Shown: positions 41,161 through 49,874 of the stretch, piece after piece
Position numbering within the stretch: position 1 is the stretch's first letter
How the letters are laid out: every line of letters starts with the position of its first letter
Origin: Minisyncoccota bacterium
Lineage (GTDB): Bacteria; Patescibacteriota; JACMRA01
Reading direction: 5' to 3'
NCBI GenBank assembly: GCA_014376695.1
Contig: JACMRA010000001.1
Coordinates: forward strand, 1 to 64,000
Length of the DNA stretch: 64,000 bases
Notes under the pieces: model-generated
What the model was told of the DNA's origin: nothing
The model's database searches: none
The model's input: the letters and a program-made list of their open reading frames with translations, nothing else
Program-made: the position numbers and the translations under genes

Positions 41161-41197
41161 ATTGATTTGATAAGTTTATTTAAGGCTTAACATTTTT

Positions 41198-41803
41198 TTA
41201 TTGTTCAAAACCGCTGCCTTTTAGCCGGCCTTTTCCTTTGAGAATGTGTGGCTCAGAGAGATTGATCCGGTCTTGGCGGGTCTTGGGTAGCTTTGCACTA
41301 CTAAAATATAACAAGTATCCGCGTTGCCGCCCAGGTGTAAGTGCATAAAATGCGTCGGCTAAGAGACTATCTTGAGCTAACTTTTCTTTGAATTCTTCTG
41401 GGAATTCGTATTGATTAATTGCCTTGAATACAACTTTTTGACCGGAGTTTTCGACATTGATAGCTTCTTGAATATACTCTTTTATTGTATCTTTCATAGC
41501 TTGAATTTGCTCAACGTTATCAAATCTTAGCTGCCGCGCGGCTTGGACATTGGGCGTTTGCTGCGTCAGGATTTTGGCTGGATCTTGCATAAGAGATCCT
41601 TTGAAAAATAGAACGGCAATATAATCCTTAAAAGTATGTATCAAGAACAATTTGCCTTTGAGACTTGCATAAGTCGGCTTTCCGTAAGCTAGCCCCTCGG
41701 ACAAGTCACAGTCTAAGGCAATTTCTCTAATGGCGATTTTTGCTTTTTGCCATTTATCGTTGTCTTTTTGGAAATACCAATCGGCGCTGAATTTTACTTG
41801 CAT
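41198..41803 (-). CDS. DUF1801/YdeI-type protein
   Basis: 201 residues in two parts. Residues 1-115 fit the DUF1801 fold (EGLAYGKPTYASLKGKLFLIHTFKDYIAVLFFKG); residues 130-195 are the short YdeI/OmpD-associated helical domain (PEEFKEKLAQDSLLADAFYALTPGRQRGYLLYFSSAKLPKTRQDRI). The molecular role of these families is unknown; some members have been linked with resistance to cationic peptides or bacteriocins. Forms a same-strand series with ung and the copper ATPase gene (17 bases to the latter). A second YdeI-type gene is at 45321. Confidence 0.85.
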   Translation of the reverse strand: MQVKFSADWYFQKDNDKWQKAKIAIREIALDCDLSEGLAYGKPTYASLKGKLFLIHTFKDYIAVLFFKGSLMQDPAKILTQQTPNVQAARQLRFDNVEQIQAMKDTIKEYIQEAINVENSGQKVVFKAINQYEFPEEFKEKLAQDSLLADAFYALTPGRQRGYLLYFSSAKLPKTRQDRINLSEPHILKGKGRLKGSGFEQ

Positions 41804-41820
41804 ATCTGAGTTTGTCGTTT

Positions 41821-43800
41821 TTATTGGCTTTTATCCGTTTTTAGTTCCAGGCGTTGAGCATTTATAGATACAACAACACTACTGAATGCCATCAATAAGC
41901 CAGCAACAGCAGGACTAACAGATATTCCATAACCGTTTAACAAGCCAGCGGCAAGCGGAATAGTAATAATGTTGTACCCCGAAGCCCACCACAGATTTTG
42001 CTGCATCTTGATGTAGCTGGCTTTGGATAAATTAATAAGAGTTGGGATATCGAGCGGGTTATTGTTGACCAATATGATGTCCGCGGTTTCTACTGCTACA
42101 TCGGTACCAGCTCCAATAGCTATGGCCACATCGCTAGCTGCCAGGGCTGGAGCATCATTGACACCATCGCCCACCATAGATACTGTAGAATTTGAGTTTT
42201 TGAGAGCGGTGATAAAGTCGCTTTTGTCTTGTGGCTTAACTTCGGCTTTGTAAGAATCTAAGGCTAATTGCTCGGCCACGGCTTTTGCTACATTCTCAGC
42301 ATCTCCTGTAAGCATAGATACTTTGATTTTCATTTCGTGGAGTTTCTTGATGGCTTGCTTGGACACTTCTCTGACAGTATCACCAAGAACAACCATCGCT
42401 AAAATTGCCTTTCCTTCTAAGAGATACACCGTAGTCCCGACCTGTTTTGGCATTAAATCTTGAGTTAGTTTGAATTGCCCTTGTTTTACGTAAGCTGCGC
42501 TTGCAACTAGATATTGCTTTTGATTAACAGTTCCTTGGATGCCTGTTCCAGGTAGTGATTCGATTTTGGTTGCCTCTACCCTTTGCTTAGAAAGACTACT
42601 AAGTGCCTTTGCAACTGGATGCTCGGACGCTGATTCGAGAGTTGCTATTACTGACGCCAAGTAATTTTGGTCTTGTTCTTTGGCATATATTATTTCCGTC
42701 GGTACAAAAACACCCTCGGTCAAAGTCCCAGTTTTATCAAAGATGATATTGGTAATATTACGCGCGGATTCAAATGCCTGGCGGTTCCGGATTATCAAAC
42801 CGTTGGCTGCGGCGATAGATGTGGTGCGAGCGATTACGAGCGGAATAGCTAGGCCAAGGGCGTGCGGGCAAGCAATTACAAGCACGGTTACAGCATGTGC
42901 AATAGCAAAATTAATACCTTTGGGATCAATCCAAGTCCAGTAGATAAAGGTCGATGTAGCTACGGTCATCGCAATTATGGTCAAATACATTGCGGCGGTG
43001 TCACTAAGGGTTTGGAGTTTAGACTTGCTGGCTTGAGATGAAGAAACGAGCTTGGATACCTGAGCCAAAAATGTACTTTCGCCTACTTTTTCGATAACGA
43101 TGTCAAAAGCGTTTTGCTGGTTTTGAGAGCCTCCGATGACTTGATCGCCAATAGTTTTTTCGGTTGGCTTGGATTCTCCTGTTACCATTGATTCGTTGAT
43201 TGTCGAACTACCTATAGTTACTCTACCATCAGCTGGAATTTTTTCAAAAGGCTTAATCAAGACGTGGTCGCCGACAATCAAGCTGGCTATTTCAACTTCA
43301 ACTGTATTACTATCGTCGGTATACTTGTGAGCAGTTTTTGGAAGGAGGGCGGCTAGTTTGGATAGTGAACTTGAAGCGCCTTCTGTGGCGCTCATCTCGA
43401 GCCAGTGACCAAAGAGCATTACTGAAATCAAAGTTGCCAGTTCAAACCAAAACGGCTCACCTTGCAGACCAAAAACTGTGGCTAGTGAGTACAAAAAAGC
43501 TGCAGTGATAGCCACGGCAACCAAAGTCATCATCCCAGGCTTTCTACGCTTGAGTTCATTTGTCAGTCCAACCAAAAATGGCTTACCACCAATATAGAAT
43601 AATACAGTAGATAAAAACGCCAAAACGTACTGCTGACCTTGGAATACTATCATGGAAACTCCGCGCAACATACCTACAAAGTCAGAGAGAGTTACTATTA
43701 CAATTACAAGAGGTAGTGTTTTATAAAACAGGTTCTTGAACATGGTTGCGTGTCCCATATGTTCTGGTTGATTATGTTGTGAGTGATTGGTCATATCCAT
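41821..43800 (-). CDS. Copper-transporting P1B-type ATPase, CopB-like
   Basis: 659 residues. P-type ATPase with the ion-binding motif CPH ([15 protein letters not shown]), diagnostic of the CopB/P1B-3 subgroup and distinct from the CPC of CopA. Other parts are complete: TGES phosphatase motif ([11 protein letters not shown]), phosphorylation site [12 protein letters not shown] locus (SEHPVAKAL), and [10 protein letters not shown] hinge. The N-terminus is His/Met-rich ([21 protein letters not shown]) instead of a heavy-metal-associated domain, as usual in CopB. It would export copper and so protect from host or environmental copper. No copper chaperone or CopY is next to it. Confidence 0.95.
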   Translation of the reverse strand: MDMTNHSQHNQPEHMGHATMFKNLFYKTLPLVIVIVTLSDFVGMLRGVSMIVFQGQQYVLAFLSTVLFYIGGKPFLVGLTNELKRRKPGMMTLVAVAITAAFLYSLATVFGLQGEPFWFELATLISVMLFGHWLEMSATEGASSSLSKLAALLPKTAHKYTDDSNTVEVEIASLIVGDHVLIKPFEKIPADGRVTIGSSTINESMVTGESKPTEKTIGDQVIGGSQNQQNAFDIVIEKVGESTFLAQVSKLVSSSQASKSKLQTLSDTAAMYLTIIAMTVATSTFIYWTWIDPKGINFAIAHAVTVLVIACPHALGLAIPLVIARTTSIAAANGLIIRNRQAFESARNITNIIFDKTGTLTEGVFVPTEIIYAKEQDQNYLASVIATLESASEHPVAKALSSLSKQRVEATKIESLPGTGIQGTVNQKQYLVASAAYVKQGQFKLTQDLMPKQVGTTVYLLEGKAILAMVVLGDTVREVSKQAIKKLHEMKIKVSMLTGDAENVAKAVAEQLALDSYKAEVKPQDKSDFITALKNSNSTVSMVGDGVNDAPALAASDVAIAIGAGTDVAVETADIILVNNNPLDIPTLINLSKASYIKMQQNLWWASGYNIITIPLAAGLLNGYGISVSPAVAGLLMAFSSVVVSINAQRLELKTDKSQ

Positions 43801-43858
43801 AGGTCATTAGTTTATAATTTAGCTTGTGATTTTATATGCGGTAAGTAAATTAATTTTG

Positions 43859-44296
43859 TCAATTAGAATTATTAGAATTATTAGAAAAACAAGAGCTGCC
43901 TCGAGCAAAATAATCCCTATAAGCCAAGAGTCCAAAAACAACCATTAAGGCACCTCTAATACTGTCAAAAAGAAGCAGGTCAACGCGATTAAATTCGAGA
44001 AAAAAGGCAACACCCAAAGCAAATAACAAAATACCTACAGTTATCCCTGCTTGAATTCCTGCAATATTTGAGTTCTTTATCCAGATGAGGCTCCACAAGC
44101 AAATACTTGCCGATATAACGAAGCCATAAATTATTAGAAACTGCAAAATCCCAAGCTCCGGTTGATATTTCAAACCTAATTGTTGGACCAAAGAAGGAAA
44201 ACCTACAGTCAATAATCCTACTATCACCAAAGCGATAATAATTTGAATGATTAATAAAATGACTAGACCGAAACTCCAAGTTAATTTTTTTGGCAT
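43859..44296 (-). CDS. Small four-helix membrane protein
   Basis: 145 residues with four hydrophobic segments (about 8-30, 45-68, 75-98, 104-125), short loops, and a Ser/Asn tail encoded by tandem TTAGAATTA-type repeats (CFSNNSNNSN). No family recognised. It ends with TGA, 58 bases ahead of the copper ATPase gene, and may share a transcript with it. Its promoter is part of a 114-bp repeat that also occurs before the APH-type kinase gene. Overlapping frames in this area, including one of 171 codons, are not protein-like. Confidence 0.7.
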   Translation of the reverse strand: MPKKLTWSFGLVILLIIQIIIALVIVGLLTVGFPSLVQQLGLKYQPELGILQFLIIYGFVISASICLWSLIWIKNSNIAGIQAGITVGILLFALGVAFFLEFNRVDLLLFDSIRGALMVVFGLLAYRDYFARGSSCFSNNSNNSN

Positions 44297-44323
44297 AATA
44301 CTGTAAGTTAATTAGAATGGTTT

Positions 44324-44437
44324 TAATACTCGAATCGTATTGCGATTTCCCCCAAACTGTCAAAGTTTTGGAATACCCTCGAAAATACAATAAACTTGCA
44401 CACTTGAATTTTTTTAGGTATTTTAAGTTCAGGATTT
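44324..44437 (-). repeat. Dispersed promoter module, copy 1
   Basis: Imperfect repeat of 46614-46728 in the same orientation. It contains, on the minus strand, TTGACA (44363-44358), then GTTTGGGGGAAATCGCA and a TACGAT -10 (44339-44334). The best conserved part is the 13 bases GGGGGAAATCGCA inside the spacer and the sequence on either side of the -35. Confidence 0.7.
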
Positions 44438-44533
44438 GGATCAAAGAGGCGACACTGTTTTTATAGAATTTATTTTTTTGGCAGGTGGGGCAATCCCATT
44501 TCAATTGACAGTTTAGAAAGTTAAAAGTAACTT

Positions 44534-45328
44534 ATGGACATGCAATACCTATTACTAATTCCACAAGCATTCAGATTTTTCGCCGTAATCACTGCAGTTA
44601 TTATAGTTATTTATAGCTTGGCAATACCTATATGGCCTATGTTTTGGGCTAGTTATTATTCTCCAACTTTTCCACCCAAAAATCCAGGAGTAATAAACCA
44701 CATTATTCATCCCGACCAAAAGTCAATTTTTCGAGTGGTGGTTATAGGTGATAGTACAGCTATAGGGCAAGGAACCAATTCTGTCGAGGAGAGCTTTGGT
44801 TATCAGTACCTACTGGCTAATAGTTCACTCAAAAATCAAAATTGGAGCTTTGAGAATCGGGCAAAAAGCGGAGTCAAAATTAACTATGTTGTTGACCAGC
44901 AATTAGACTTTGAACCAGCAGGTTTGGTTATGGTATCCATCGGAGCAAATGACGTAACTGGTGGTACGAAGTCTGCTGAATTTCGCGCATCCGCGGAGGA
45001 TCTAGCCAAGAAACTTAGAAGTTTATCAAAACAAGTCATCTGGCTAAACATCCCTGATTTTGTTACCAGCCCTATTTTGTTACCGCCGTTAAATTATATT
45101 TTAAGCAGCCGGGCTAAGAAGATTAATCAAATTCTTGATAGCATAGTCCCCCAATCTGGTTATCAGCTAATAGATGTCTACAACGGTGCTAGAGAGCCAT
45201 TTAAACGTGATCCTGATCGGTTTTTTGGCGCAGACAAATATCACCCTTCGGTTTATGGTTACGGTGTCTGGGTAAAAGTAATCGAAAAAACTCTCCAACC
45301 TGAAATCCAATTTTCTCAGTTCAGATAA
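44534..45328 (+). CDS. SGNH/GDSL-type hydrolase with N-terminal membrane anchor
   Basis: 264 residues. A hydrophobic helix at about residues 12-38 anchors the protein; the rest is an SGNH hydrolase. Block I is VVIGDSTAIGQG with the nucleophilic serine, block III is VSIGANDVTGG with Gly and Asn, and block V is DKYHPSVYGYG with the catalytic Asp and His. Such enzymes are esterases or deacetylases acting on lipids, glycans or cell-wall sugars; being membrane-anchored, it presumably works on the envelope or on host-derived material. The last 8 bases overlap the convergent YdeI-type gene. Confidence 0.93.
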   Translation: MDMQYLLLIPQAFRFFAVITAVIIVIYSLAIPIWPMFWASYYSPTFPPKNPGVINHIIHPDQKSIFRVVVIGDSTAIGQGTNSVEESFGYQYLLANSSLKNQNWSFENRAKSGVKINYVVDQQLDFEPAGLVMVSIGANDVTGGTKSAEFRASAEDLAKKLRSLSKQVIWLNIPDFVTSPILLPPLNYILSSRAKKINQILDSIVPQSGYQLIDVYNGAREPFKRDPDRFFGADKYHPSVYGYGVWVKVIEKTLQPEIQFSQFR

Positions 45329-45593
45329 CGAGGGAAGTATAGACTTTTTTTGGGGCGTCTGGTCGATGTGGACAACCAGGCCAACAACAAGGTCGCCGTT
45401 TGCCACGAAGTAGATCTTCTCTAAGTCTAATCAAATGTTCTGTGCGTGTCTCAGGTTTTTTGAAAAAGGTAATCCAGCAGATCCACTCGTTTTGGGTCAG
45501 CGGGGTCAAAGTATCCCATATCGTAGCAACATCAGGATTAAGATCTAAGACTTTCTGAATATCAGGGGTGATTGTATGTGGGATAATTGGCAT
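45321..45593 (-). CDS. YdeI/OmpD-associated small protein
   Basis: 90 residues covering just the YdeI-type domain: a helix with VATIWDTLTPLTQNEWICWI, the FFKKPETRTEHLIRL segment (normally AKKPETR) and a CCWPGCPHR end. The family's role is unknown; one idea is protection from bacteriocins. It ends with TGA. Upstream region 45594-45715 contains nothing that I can recognise except AT-rich sequence. Confidence 0.88.
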   Translation of the reverse strand: MPIIPHTITPDIQKVLDLNPDVATIWDTLTPLTQNEWICWITFFKKPETRTEHLIRLREDLLRGKRRPCCWPGCPHRPDAPKKVYTSLVI

Positions 45594-45715
45594 TGTTAGT
45601 TGGTTTTAATATTATCTAAGTATGTTTGAAATGACGTATGATTAAGTTTTATATTTTGCTTTCTGTTTTTTATCAAGTTATAGTCTGAATATTGGAGCTG
45701 GTCCAGACTGGGCTA

Positions 45716-46610
45716 TTAGACATAGCTTGTGTGCAACTTTTGATAAGTTTGTTTCACTAACAAATCTAAATTTTTTACCATACCTGAATATGCATATCTT
45801 TCAACGCCTCTAATTAAAATATAATAATTCAATTGTTCAAAATCTATTTTACCATAACCTTCCAAAAATGACTCAAAATACAATTTATCACTACCCCTTA
45901 GATCTAAAATAGGATCAAAAAACCCGGGAAAATCAATTGCGACAATTGCTAAATCTATATAGGGCGATCCGAATAAGACTGTGCCATTTGGATCCATAAT
46001 TACCGGGTTGTTTTCTACTAACATTATATTCCCACTATGCATATCTCCGTGCAAAAAGCTAACGGTAGAATCTAGCATATGCCTATCCATAATATTTTTT
46101 ATAAAATTAATAGTTTTTTTTACGAAATCTTGCTCTTCGGGGGGTATTTTTTTTAACCTATCAGACCCCAATTCTAAAAAATAACTAATAGTATCGCTAA
46201 AACTACATTGTCGAAATTCTAAAGCGCTAGATTGAAGGGATATCCTATACTCGTCGCTGGTATTATTATGAATTTTTTTTAATTGAACTCCCCAATCATA
46301 CATTAATTTGAGCGTTAGATTTTTTCTAAATTTTGCCTGCTCTAGAACTTTTTCCATAATCATATAATTACTATTTATAAATACAACAGGTAAATATTGA
46401 ATGCCGATAGCTTGTTGTAATTTGGATAATAATCTTTGATGTTCATTTGCATTTGATTTTGTTTGATCAAATTTAGCTAGAAAGTTTTTATTATCTTTTG
46501 TTAGCTGGTAGATTGTTGAAGAAAAAGTTTTTATTGGCCCCCCCAATTGTATATCCGTACGACTGAATTTCCTGAATTTCGGGTTTTGTTAGCTGATAAA
46601 TATCTGACAT
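45716..46610 (-). pseudogene. APH/fructosamine-kinase-type phosphotransferase, out of frame at a G7 tract
   Basis: The main frame (45716 to about 46537) encodes an aminoglycoside-phosphotransferase-fold kinase: the catalytic loop is LHGDMHSGNIML and the metal-binding aspartate lies in VIMDPNG, followed by SPYIDLAI. Its natural N-terminus (MSDIYQLTKPEIQEIQSYGY, start ATG at 46610) is in another frame. The two frames meet exactly at a run of seven G on the coding strand (46538-46544): with six G the protein would read YTIGGPIKTFSSTIYQ, the expected nucleotide-binding start. As given, translation from 46610 stops at 46491. So the gene is either off by slippage or affected by a sequencing error. 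The substrate may be a small molecule or a sugar-modified protein. Confidence 0.75.
46538..46544 (-). repeat. Homopolymer tract G7 (minus strand) at the frameshift of the kinase gene
   Basis: Seven C on the plus strand. A change to six restores one continuous reading frame from 46610 to 45716. Confidence 0.9.
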
Positions 46611-46613
46611 AAT

Positions 46614-46728
46614 TAATACCCAAACTCTACTGCGATTTCCCCCAACTGTCAAAATTTGAGAACACCTCAAAATTACCAGCAAACTAGTTATATGTCGACA
46701 TGTTTTTTTTGGGTATTAAGTCAGATTT
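46614..46728 (-). repeat. Dispersed promoter module, copy 2
   Basis: Partner of 44324-44437. It holds TTGACA (46652-46647), the GTTGGGGGAAATCGCA spacer and TAGAGT (46629-46624), 17 bases apart, ahead of the kinase ATG at 46610. The remaining gap 46729-46863 shows nothing else. Confidence 0.7.
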
Positions 46729-46863
46729 TATGAGCAAATCAAAACTCGGGTGGCCTGCACCAGAAATCCAAATTTGTTGATGCGCCCAGAATTTTGGCTT
46801 GTGTCAAACAACCCTTGGATAGCAAGAAGACCTAACTTTTACTCAAATTTTTGTTCCTAATTC

Positions 46864-46892
46864 TTGACAAGATAATATACAAGATTAATTAT
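46864..46892 (+). promoter_or_regulatory. Probable promoter of the crtI-like gene
   Basis: TTGACA (46864-46869), 17 bases, AATTAT (46887-46892). Leader about 50 nt, longer than at most genes here. The -10 is weak. Confidence 0.4.
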
Positions 46893-46951
46893 GTGTTTAT
46901 ACCCCTGCCAACAAAAAACTCAATCAGACAGACAACTAATAACAAATTTCA

Positions 46952-48610
46952 ATGAGCAAAATAATAATAATCGGTAGTGGATTTGCGTCGCTATCCTCGG
47001 CATGTTACTTGGCCCAAGCCGGCAATGAAGTCATCGTCCTCGAAAAAAATGCAGACCTTGGTGGCCGAGCCAGGAGTATGGATATTCCAATTCCTGGATA
47101 CTACGATACCAACGATAATCTAATTGTTTTTGGTAAAGGGGCCAAAGGAAGCAAAGGTAATCACCACGATAAAACCCCAAAATTCACCTTTGATATGGGG
47201 CCGAGTTGGTATTGGATGCCAGGCGTTGTGGACAGGTTTTTTGCCGATTTTGATAAGTCGGTTAGTGACTATTATGTCCTCAAAAAATTGGAACCATCCT
47301 TTCGAATGTTTATGGCGGACGGAGTTCAAGTCGATTTACCAACGGATTTCAAGGACATACTAGCTTTCTTTGATGCCCAGGAACCCGATGGCAAGGGGGC
47401 AAGCAAGCTCCTTCAGTTAATGAAAGACGGTGAGTTCACCTATTCCAAGTCAGTCAACGATTATATGCTTAGGCCGTCGCTGAGTTATAAGGAATTTATG
47501 AGTCCCGAGTTTATTTTTGGGGTAATTAAAGGCGGTTTATTATCTAGTTACCAAAAGAAAATTCACAAGTTATTCGAAAGCCCGATCCTTAGAACTATTC
47601 TAGATTTTCCAACTCTATTTCTTGGGGCAACCCCAGCCAAAACCCCGTATCTCTACAATATGATGGCTTACACGATGTTGGTTCATGGAACTAGTTATCC
47701 GATGGGTGGAATGAATCAGATAGTTAAGGCAATGGTTTCTCTCGGGGAAGAGCTTGGAGTTAAGTATTATACGCAGTGCCAAGTCAAAAAACTAGAAGTC
47801 GAGAAAGGTGTAATTAACTCAGTTTTCGTCCATGATATATCAAAAGGGGCTAATCAAGAGCTATTCAATCAAAAAGAAAATGACCCCGAAGGTATCTTTG
47901 GTAAGATGAGTATTACTGATTTTTACGATCTAAACTGCGATTATGTTGTTGCTGGGGCTGATTATCATTTTGTTGAGCAGACATTATTAGATCCTCGATA
48001 CAGATTATATAGTGAAGACTATTGGGACAAGCGGGTTTTGGCCCCCTCAAGCATCATATTTTATATTGGGGTTAACAAAATTCTGCCTAATTTACAGCAT
48101 CACAATTTATTCTTTGACTCGGATTTTGATCAGCATGCCAAGCAGATTTACGATACACCCGAATATCCAATCGACCCCTTATTTTATCTCAGCGTTACTT
48201 CTAAGACTGATAGAACCGTTGCGCCAAAGAACTGCGAAAACTTGTTTGCATTAATCCCGATCGCCCCTGGCTTGGAGGACACCGAAGAAATTCGGGACAA
48301 TTATTATCGCCAAATTATTAAGCGAATTAGTCAGCGAGTTGGCTTCGATATTAAACCACATATTATTTGCAAGCAGAGTTACTCAGTCAAAAATTTCGAA
48401 GACGACTATAATTCCTACAAGGGCAATGCTTACGGTTTGGCCAACACACTGGATCAAACAGCTATTTTTAAGCCCAAAATGCACTCCAAAAAAGTCGCAA
48501 ACCTTGTCTACGCCGGTCAGATGACAGTACCTGGTCCTGGTATTCCCCCAACTATCTTTAGCGGGAAGATTGCCGCCGAACTGATCGCCGCTCTAAAAAC
48601 TCAAAAATAA
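46952..48610 (+). CDS. crtI: CrtI-type phytoene desaturase family flavoprotein
   Basis: 552 residues. FAD-binding start IIIIGSGFASLSSACYLAQAG with EKN and GGRARS, and the C-terminal second FAD-binding motif GQMTVPGPGIPPTIFSGKIAAELI, the known CrtI signature (..T.PG.G.P....SGK.AA..I). The DMGPSWYWMP segment agrees with the substrate-binding DxGPt of the family. It is longer than the usual 500 residues because of an insertion at about residues 48-75 (DTNDNLIVFGKGAKGSKGNH). CrtI introduces double bonds into phytoene to give lycopene, with FAD. A lycopene cyclase domain gene is encoded on the opposite strand with overlapping 3' ends. No crtB or crtE is in this window. A related desaturase for another isoprenoid cannot be excluded. 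Confidence 0.85.
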   Translation: MSKIIIIGSGFASLSSACYLAQAGNEVIVLEKNADLGGRARSMDIPIPGYYDTNDNLIVFGKGAKGSKGNHHDKTPKFTFDMGPSWYWMPGVVDRFFADFDKSVSDYYVLKKLEPSFRMFMADGVQVDLPTDFKDILAFFDAQEPDGKGASKLLQLMKDGEFTYSKSVNDYMLRPSLSYKEFMSPEFIFGVIKGGLLSSYQKKIHKLFESPILRTILDFPTLFLGATPAKTPYLYNMMAYTMLVHGTSYPMGGMNQIVKAMVSLGEELGVKYYTQCQVKKLEVEKGVINSVFVHDISKGANQELFNQKENDPEGIFGKMSITDFYDLNCDYVVAGADYHFVEQTLLDPRYRLYSEDYWDKRVLAPSSIIFYIGVNKILPNLQHHNLFFDSDFDQHAKQIYDTPEYPIDPLFYLSVTSKTDRTVAPKNCENLFALIPIAPGLEDTEEIRDNYYRQIIKRISQRVGFDIKPHIICKQSYSVKNFEDDYNSYKGNAYGLANTLDQTAIFKPKMHSKKVANLVYAGQMTVPGPGIPPTIFSGKIAAELIAALKTQK

Positions 48611-48890
48611 TAACATTGAGACTAACGAGGGCAATTCCGAAGCCGTAATTCTCAAGAGGGGTGTGCCAAATCTTAATTCCGCTAAAAAATTCTGGATTAT
48701 AAGGGCCAACAATTGGATTATTAGCCAGCCACCGACCGTTGAGATAATTATCGACAATAGTTTGGAGAATTACAACAGCCAACAAAAACCAGCCAAAGCG
48801 GCGAGTCAAAAGTACCTTTGTTTTTAGCCAGTATTGGTCAGTTATTAGAACCAAAATTAGAGACAGGACGGTGAGTTGGGTATAAGTCAT
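48558..48890 (-). CDS. Lycopene cyclase domain protein (CrtYc/CrtYd type)
   Basis: 110 residues with three hydrophobic helices. The membrane-type lycopene cyclase domain is recognised by the NPEFFSGIKIWHTPLENYGFGIALV segment, which corresponds to NP...G....G.PIEE..F in CrtYc/CrtYd and CarR. A full cyclase needs two such domains, either as a heterodimer or a fusion; only one is here. It would cyclise the ends of lycopene to beta-carotene or a related product. Its last 53 bases overlap the 3' end of crtI in antisense. Basic C-terminus (ERRSVRRQSSR) in the overlap zone. Confidence 0.75.
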   Translation of the reverse strand: MTYTQLTVLSLILVLITDQYWLKTKVLLTRRFGWFLLAVVILQTIVDNYLNGRWLANNPIVGPYNPEFFSGIKIWHTPLENYGFGIALVSLNVIIFEFLERRSVRRQSSR

Positions 48891-48952
48891 TGACTAAATT
48901 TGTTTTTTTGATAATAGATTTTAGGCGTAAGACTTAAAAGAAAAATTTCAAT

Positions 48953-49861
48953 ATGTATAAAAATCTCCCTGAATTAACCTGTTATCGGCTAAATATTTTT
49001 TATGATAAATTATTCGGAGGCAATCCAGCGAACGTGGTTTTTAGCCAGACTCCGCTCAAAGATGAATTAATGTTCAAACTAAGTCAAGAACTGGCCTTGC
49101 CAGAGACGGTTTTTATCTCCAATCTTCAAACTGGGAAAAACTGTTCCATCGATGCTTCGTTTTTTACGATCAATGGTTCGGAAATAGATTTCTGTGGGCA
49201 TTTGGCTATAGGTACTATTTATTCAGCCTATTTAGAATCCGACAAAAAATTCAAAAATTGGACTCTCAACACCAAACAAGGCGTATTGAAGGCCGTAGTC
49301 GAACCGACCAAAAATGGAAAGGTCAACATATCAATCCAATCCAATCCACCGAAATTATACCCAGTAACCCTAAACGTCTCCGAAAAAATCTATCTGCAGA
49401 CCAAATTTGGGGTAAGTATAAATTCTCCTTACTTGCCAATGATTAATCCCGAACTCGAAAATATGTATATCCACCACGATAACCTCGAGATGATGAATTT
49501 TGAACGGGTCGATTTTGTGCCATTTATTTCTGAGCGTAATTTACTTGGCTTGGTATTTATTAACGCCTCCCAGAATTTAAAATCCCAAAAAGATTATCTT
49601 GGTCGGCCAATTGATATTGAGGTGCGGGCCACCTATCCAGGCCTCGGAATCAAGGAGGATCCTCAATCTGGGTCTGCTCCAGCTTCTGTGATTGAGTTTG
49701 CCCTGCACAACCACCTTATCCAGCCTCGCACACGCTACATCATCAGCCAAGGAGCTTACATTAATCGCCCCGGGTCAATGGAAGTCTTTATTAAAGACGA
49801 TAGTTATTGGATACGAGGTTCAGTAGTATTATTCCACAAAAGCAAGCTCGAAGTTAAGTAA
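48953..49861 (+). CDS. PhzF-family isomerase-like protein
   Basis: 302 residues, two-domain fold of the PhzF/diaminopimelate epimerase superfamily. Signatures: FGGNPANVVF at the start, the catalytic glutamate in LALPETVFI, EIDFCGHLAIGTIY (FCGHATL in relatives) and EDPQSGSAPA (EDPATGSA). Most members are isomerases of unknown substrate. The gene starts 62 bases from the divergent lycopene cyclase gene, so the two may share a control region, but there is no evidence that it works in carotenoid synthesis. Confidence 0.92.
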   Translation: MYKNLPELTCYRLNIFYDKLFGGNPANVVFSQTPLKDELMFKLSQELALPETVFISNLQTGKNCSIDASFFTINGSEIDFCGHLAIGTIYSAYLESDKKFKNWTLNTKQGVLKAVVEPTKNGKVNISIQSNPPKLYPVTLNVSEKIYLQTKFGVSINSPYLPMINPELENMYIHHDNLEMMNFERVDFVPFISERNLLGLVFINASQNLKSQKDYLGRPIDIEVRATYPGLGIKEDPQSGSAPASVIEFALHNHLIQPRTRYIISQGAYINRPGSMEVFIKDDSYWIRGSVVLFHKSKLEVK

Positions 49862-49874
49862 ATCGGTACCAAAG

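Noticed and set aside
42667-42943. Plus-strand frames inside the copper ATPase gene
   Set aside because: They are shadows of the strong P-type ATPase coding sequence.
43861-43890. Tandem TTAGAATTA repeats as a mobile or regulatory element
   Set aside because: They encode the Asn/Ser tail of the small membrane protein and are just a short in-frame repeat.
43989-44504. 171-codon frame overlapping the small membrane protein gene
   Set aside because: Its sequence is unlike a folded protein, it lies antisense-frame to a well-formed four-helix protein, and it runs through the promoter repeat.
44504-44532. TTGACA plus TAACTT as promoter of the SGNH hydrolase gene
   Set aside because: The -10 would end one base before the ATG, so transcription would start inside the gene.
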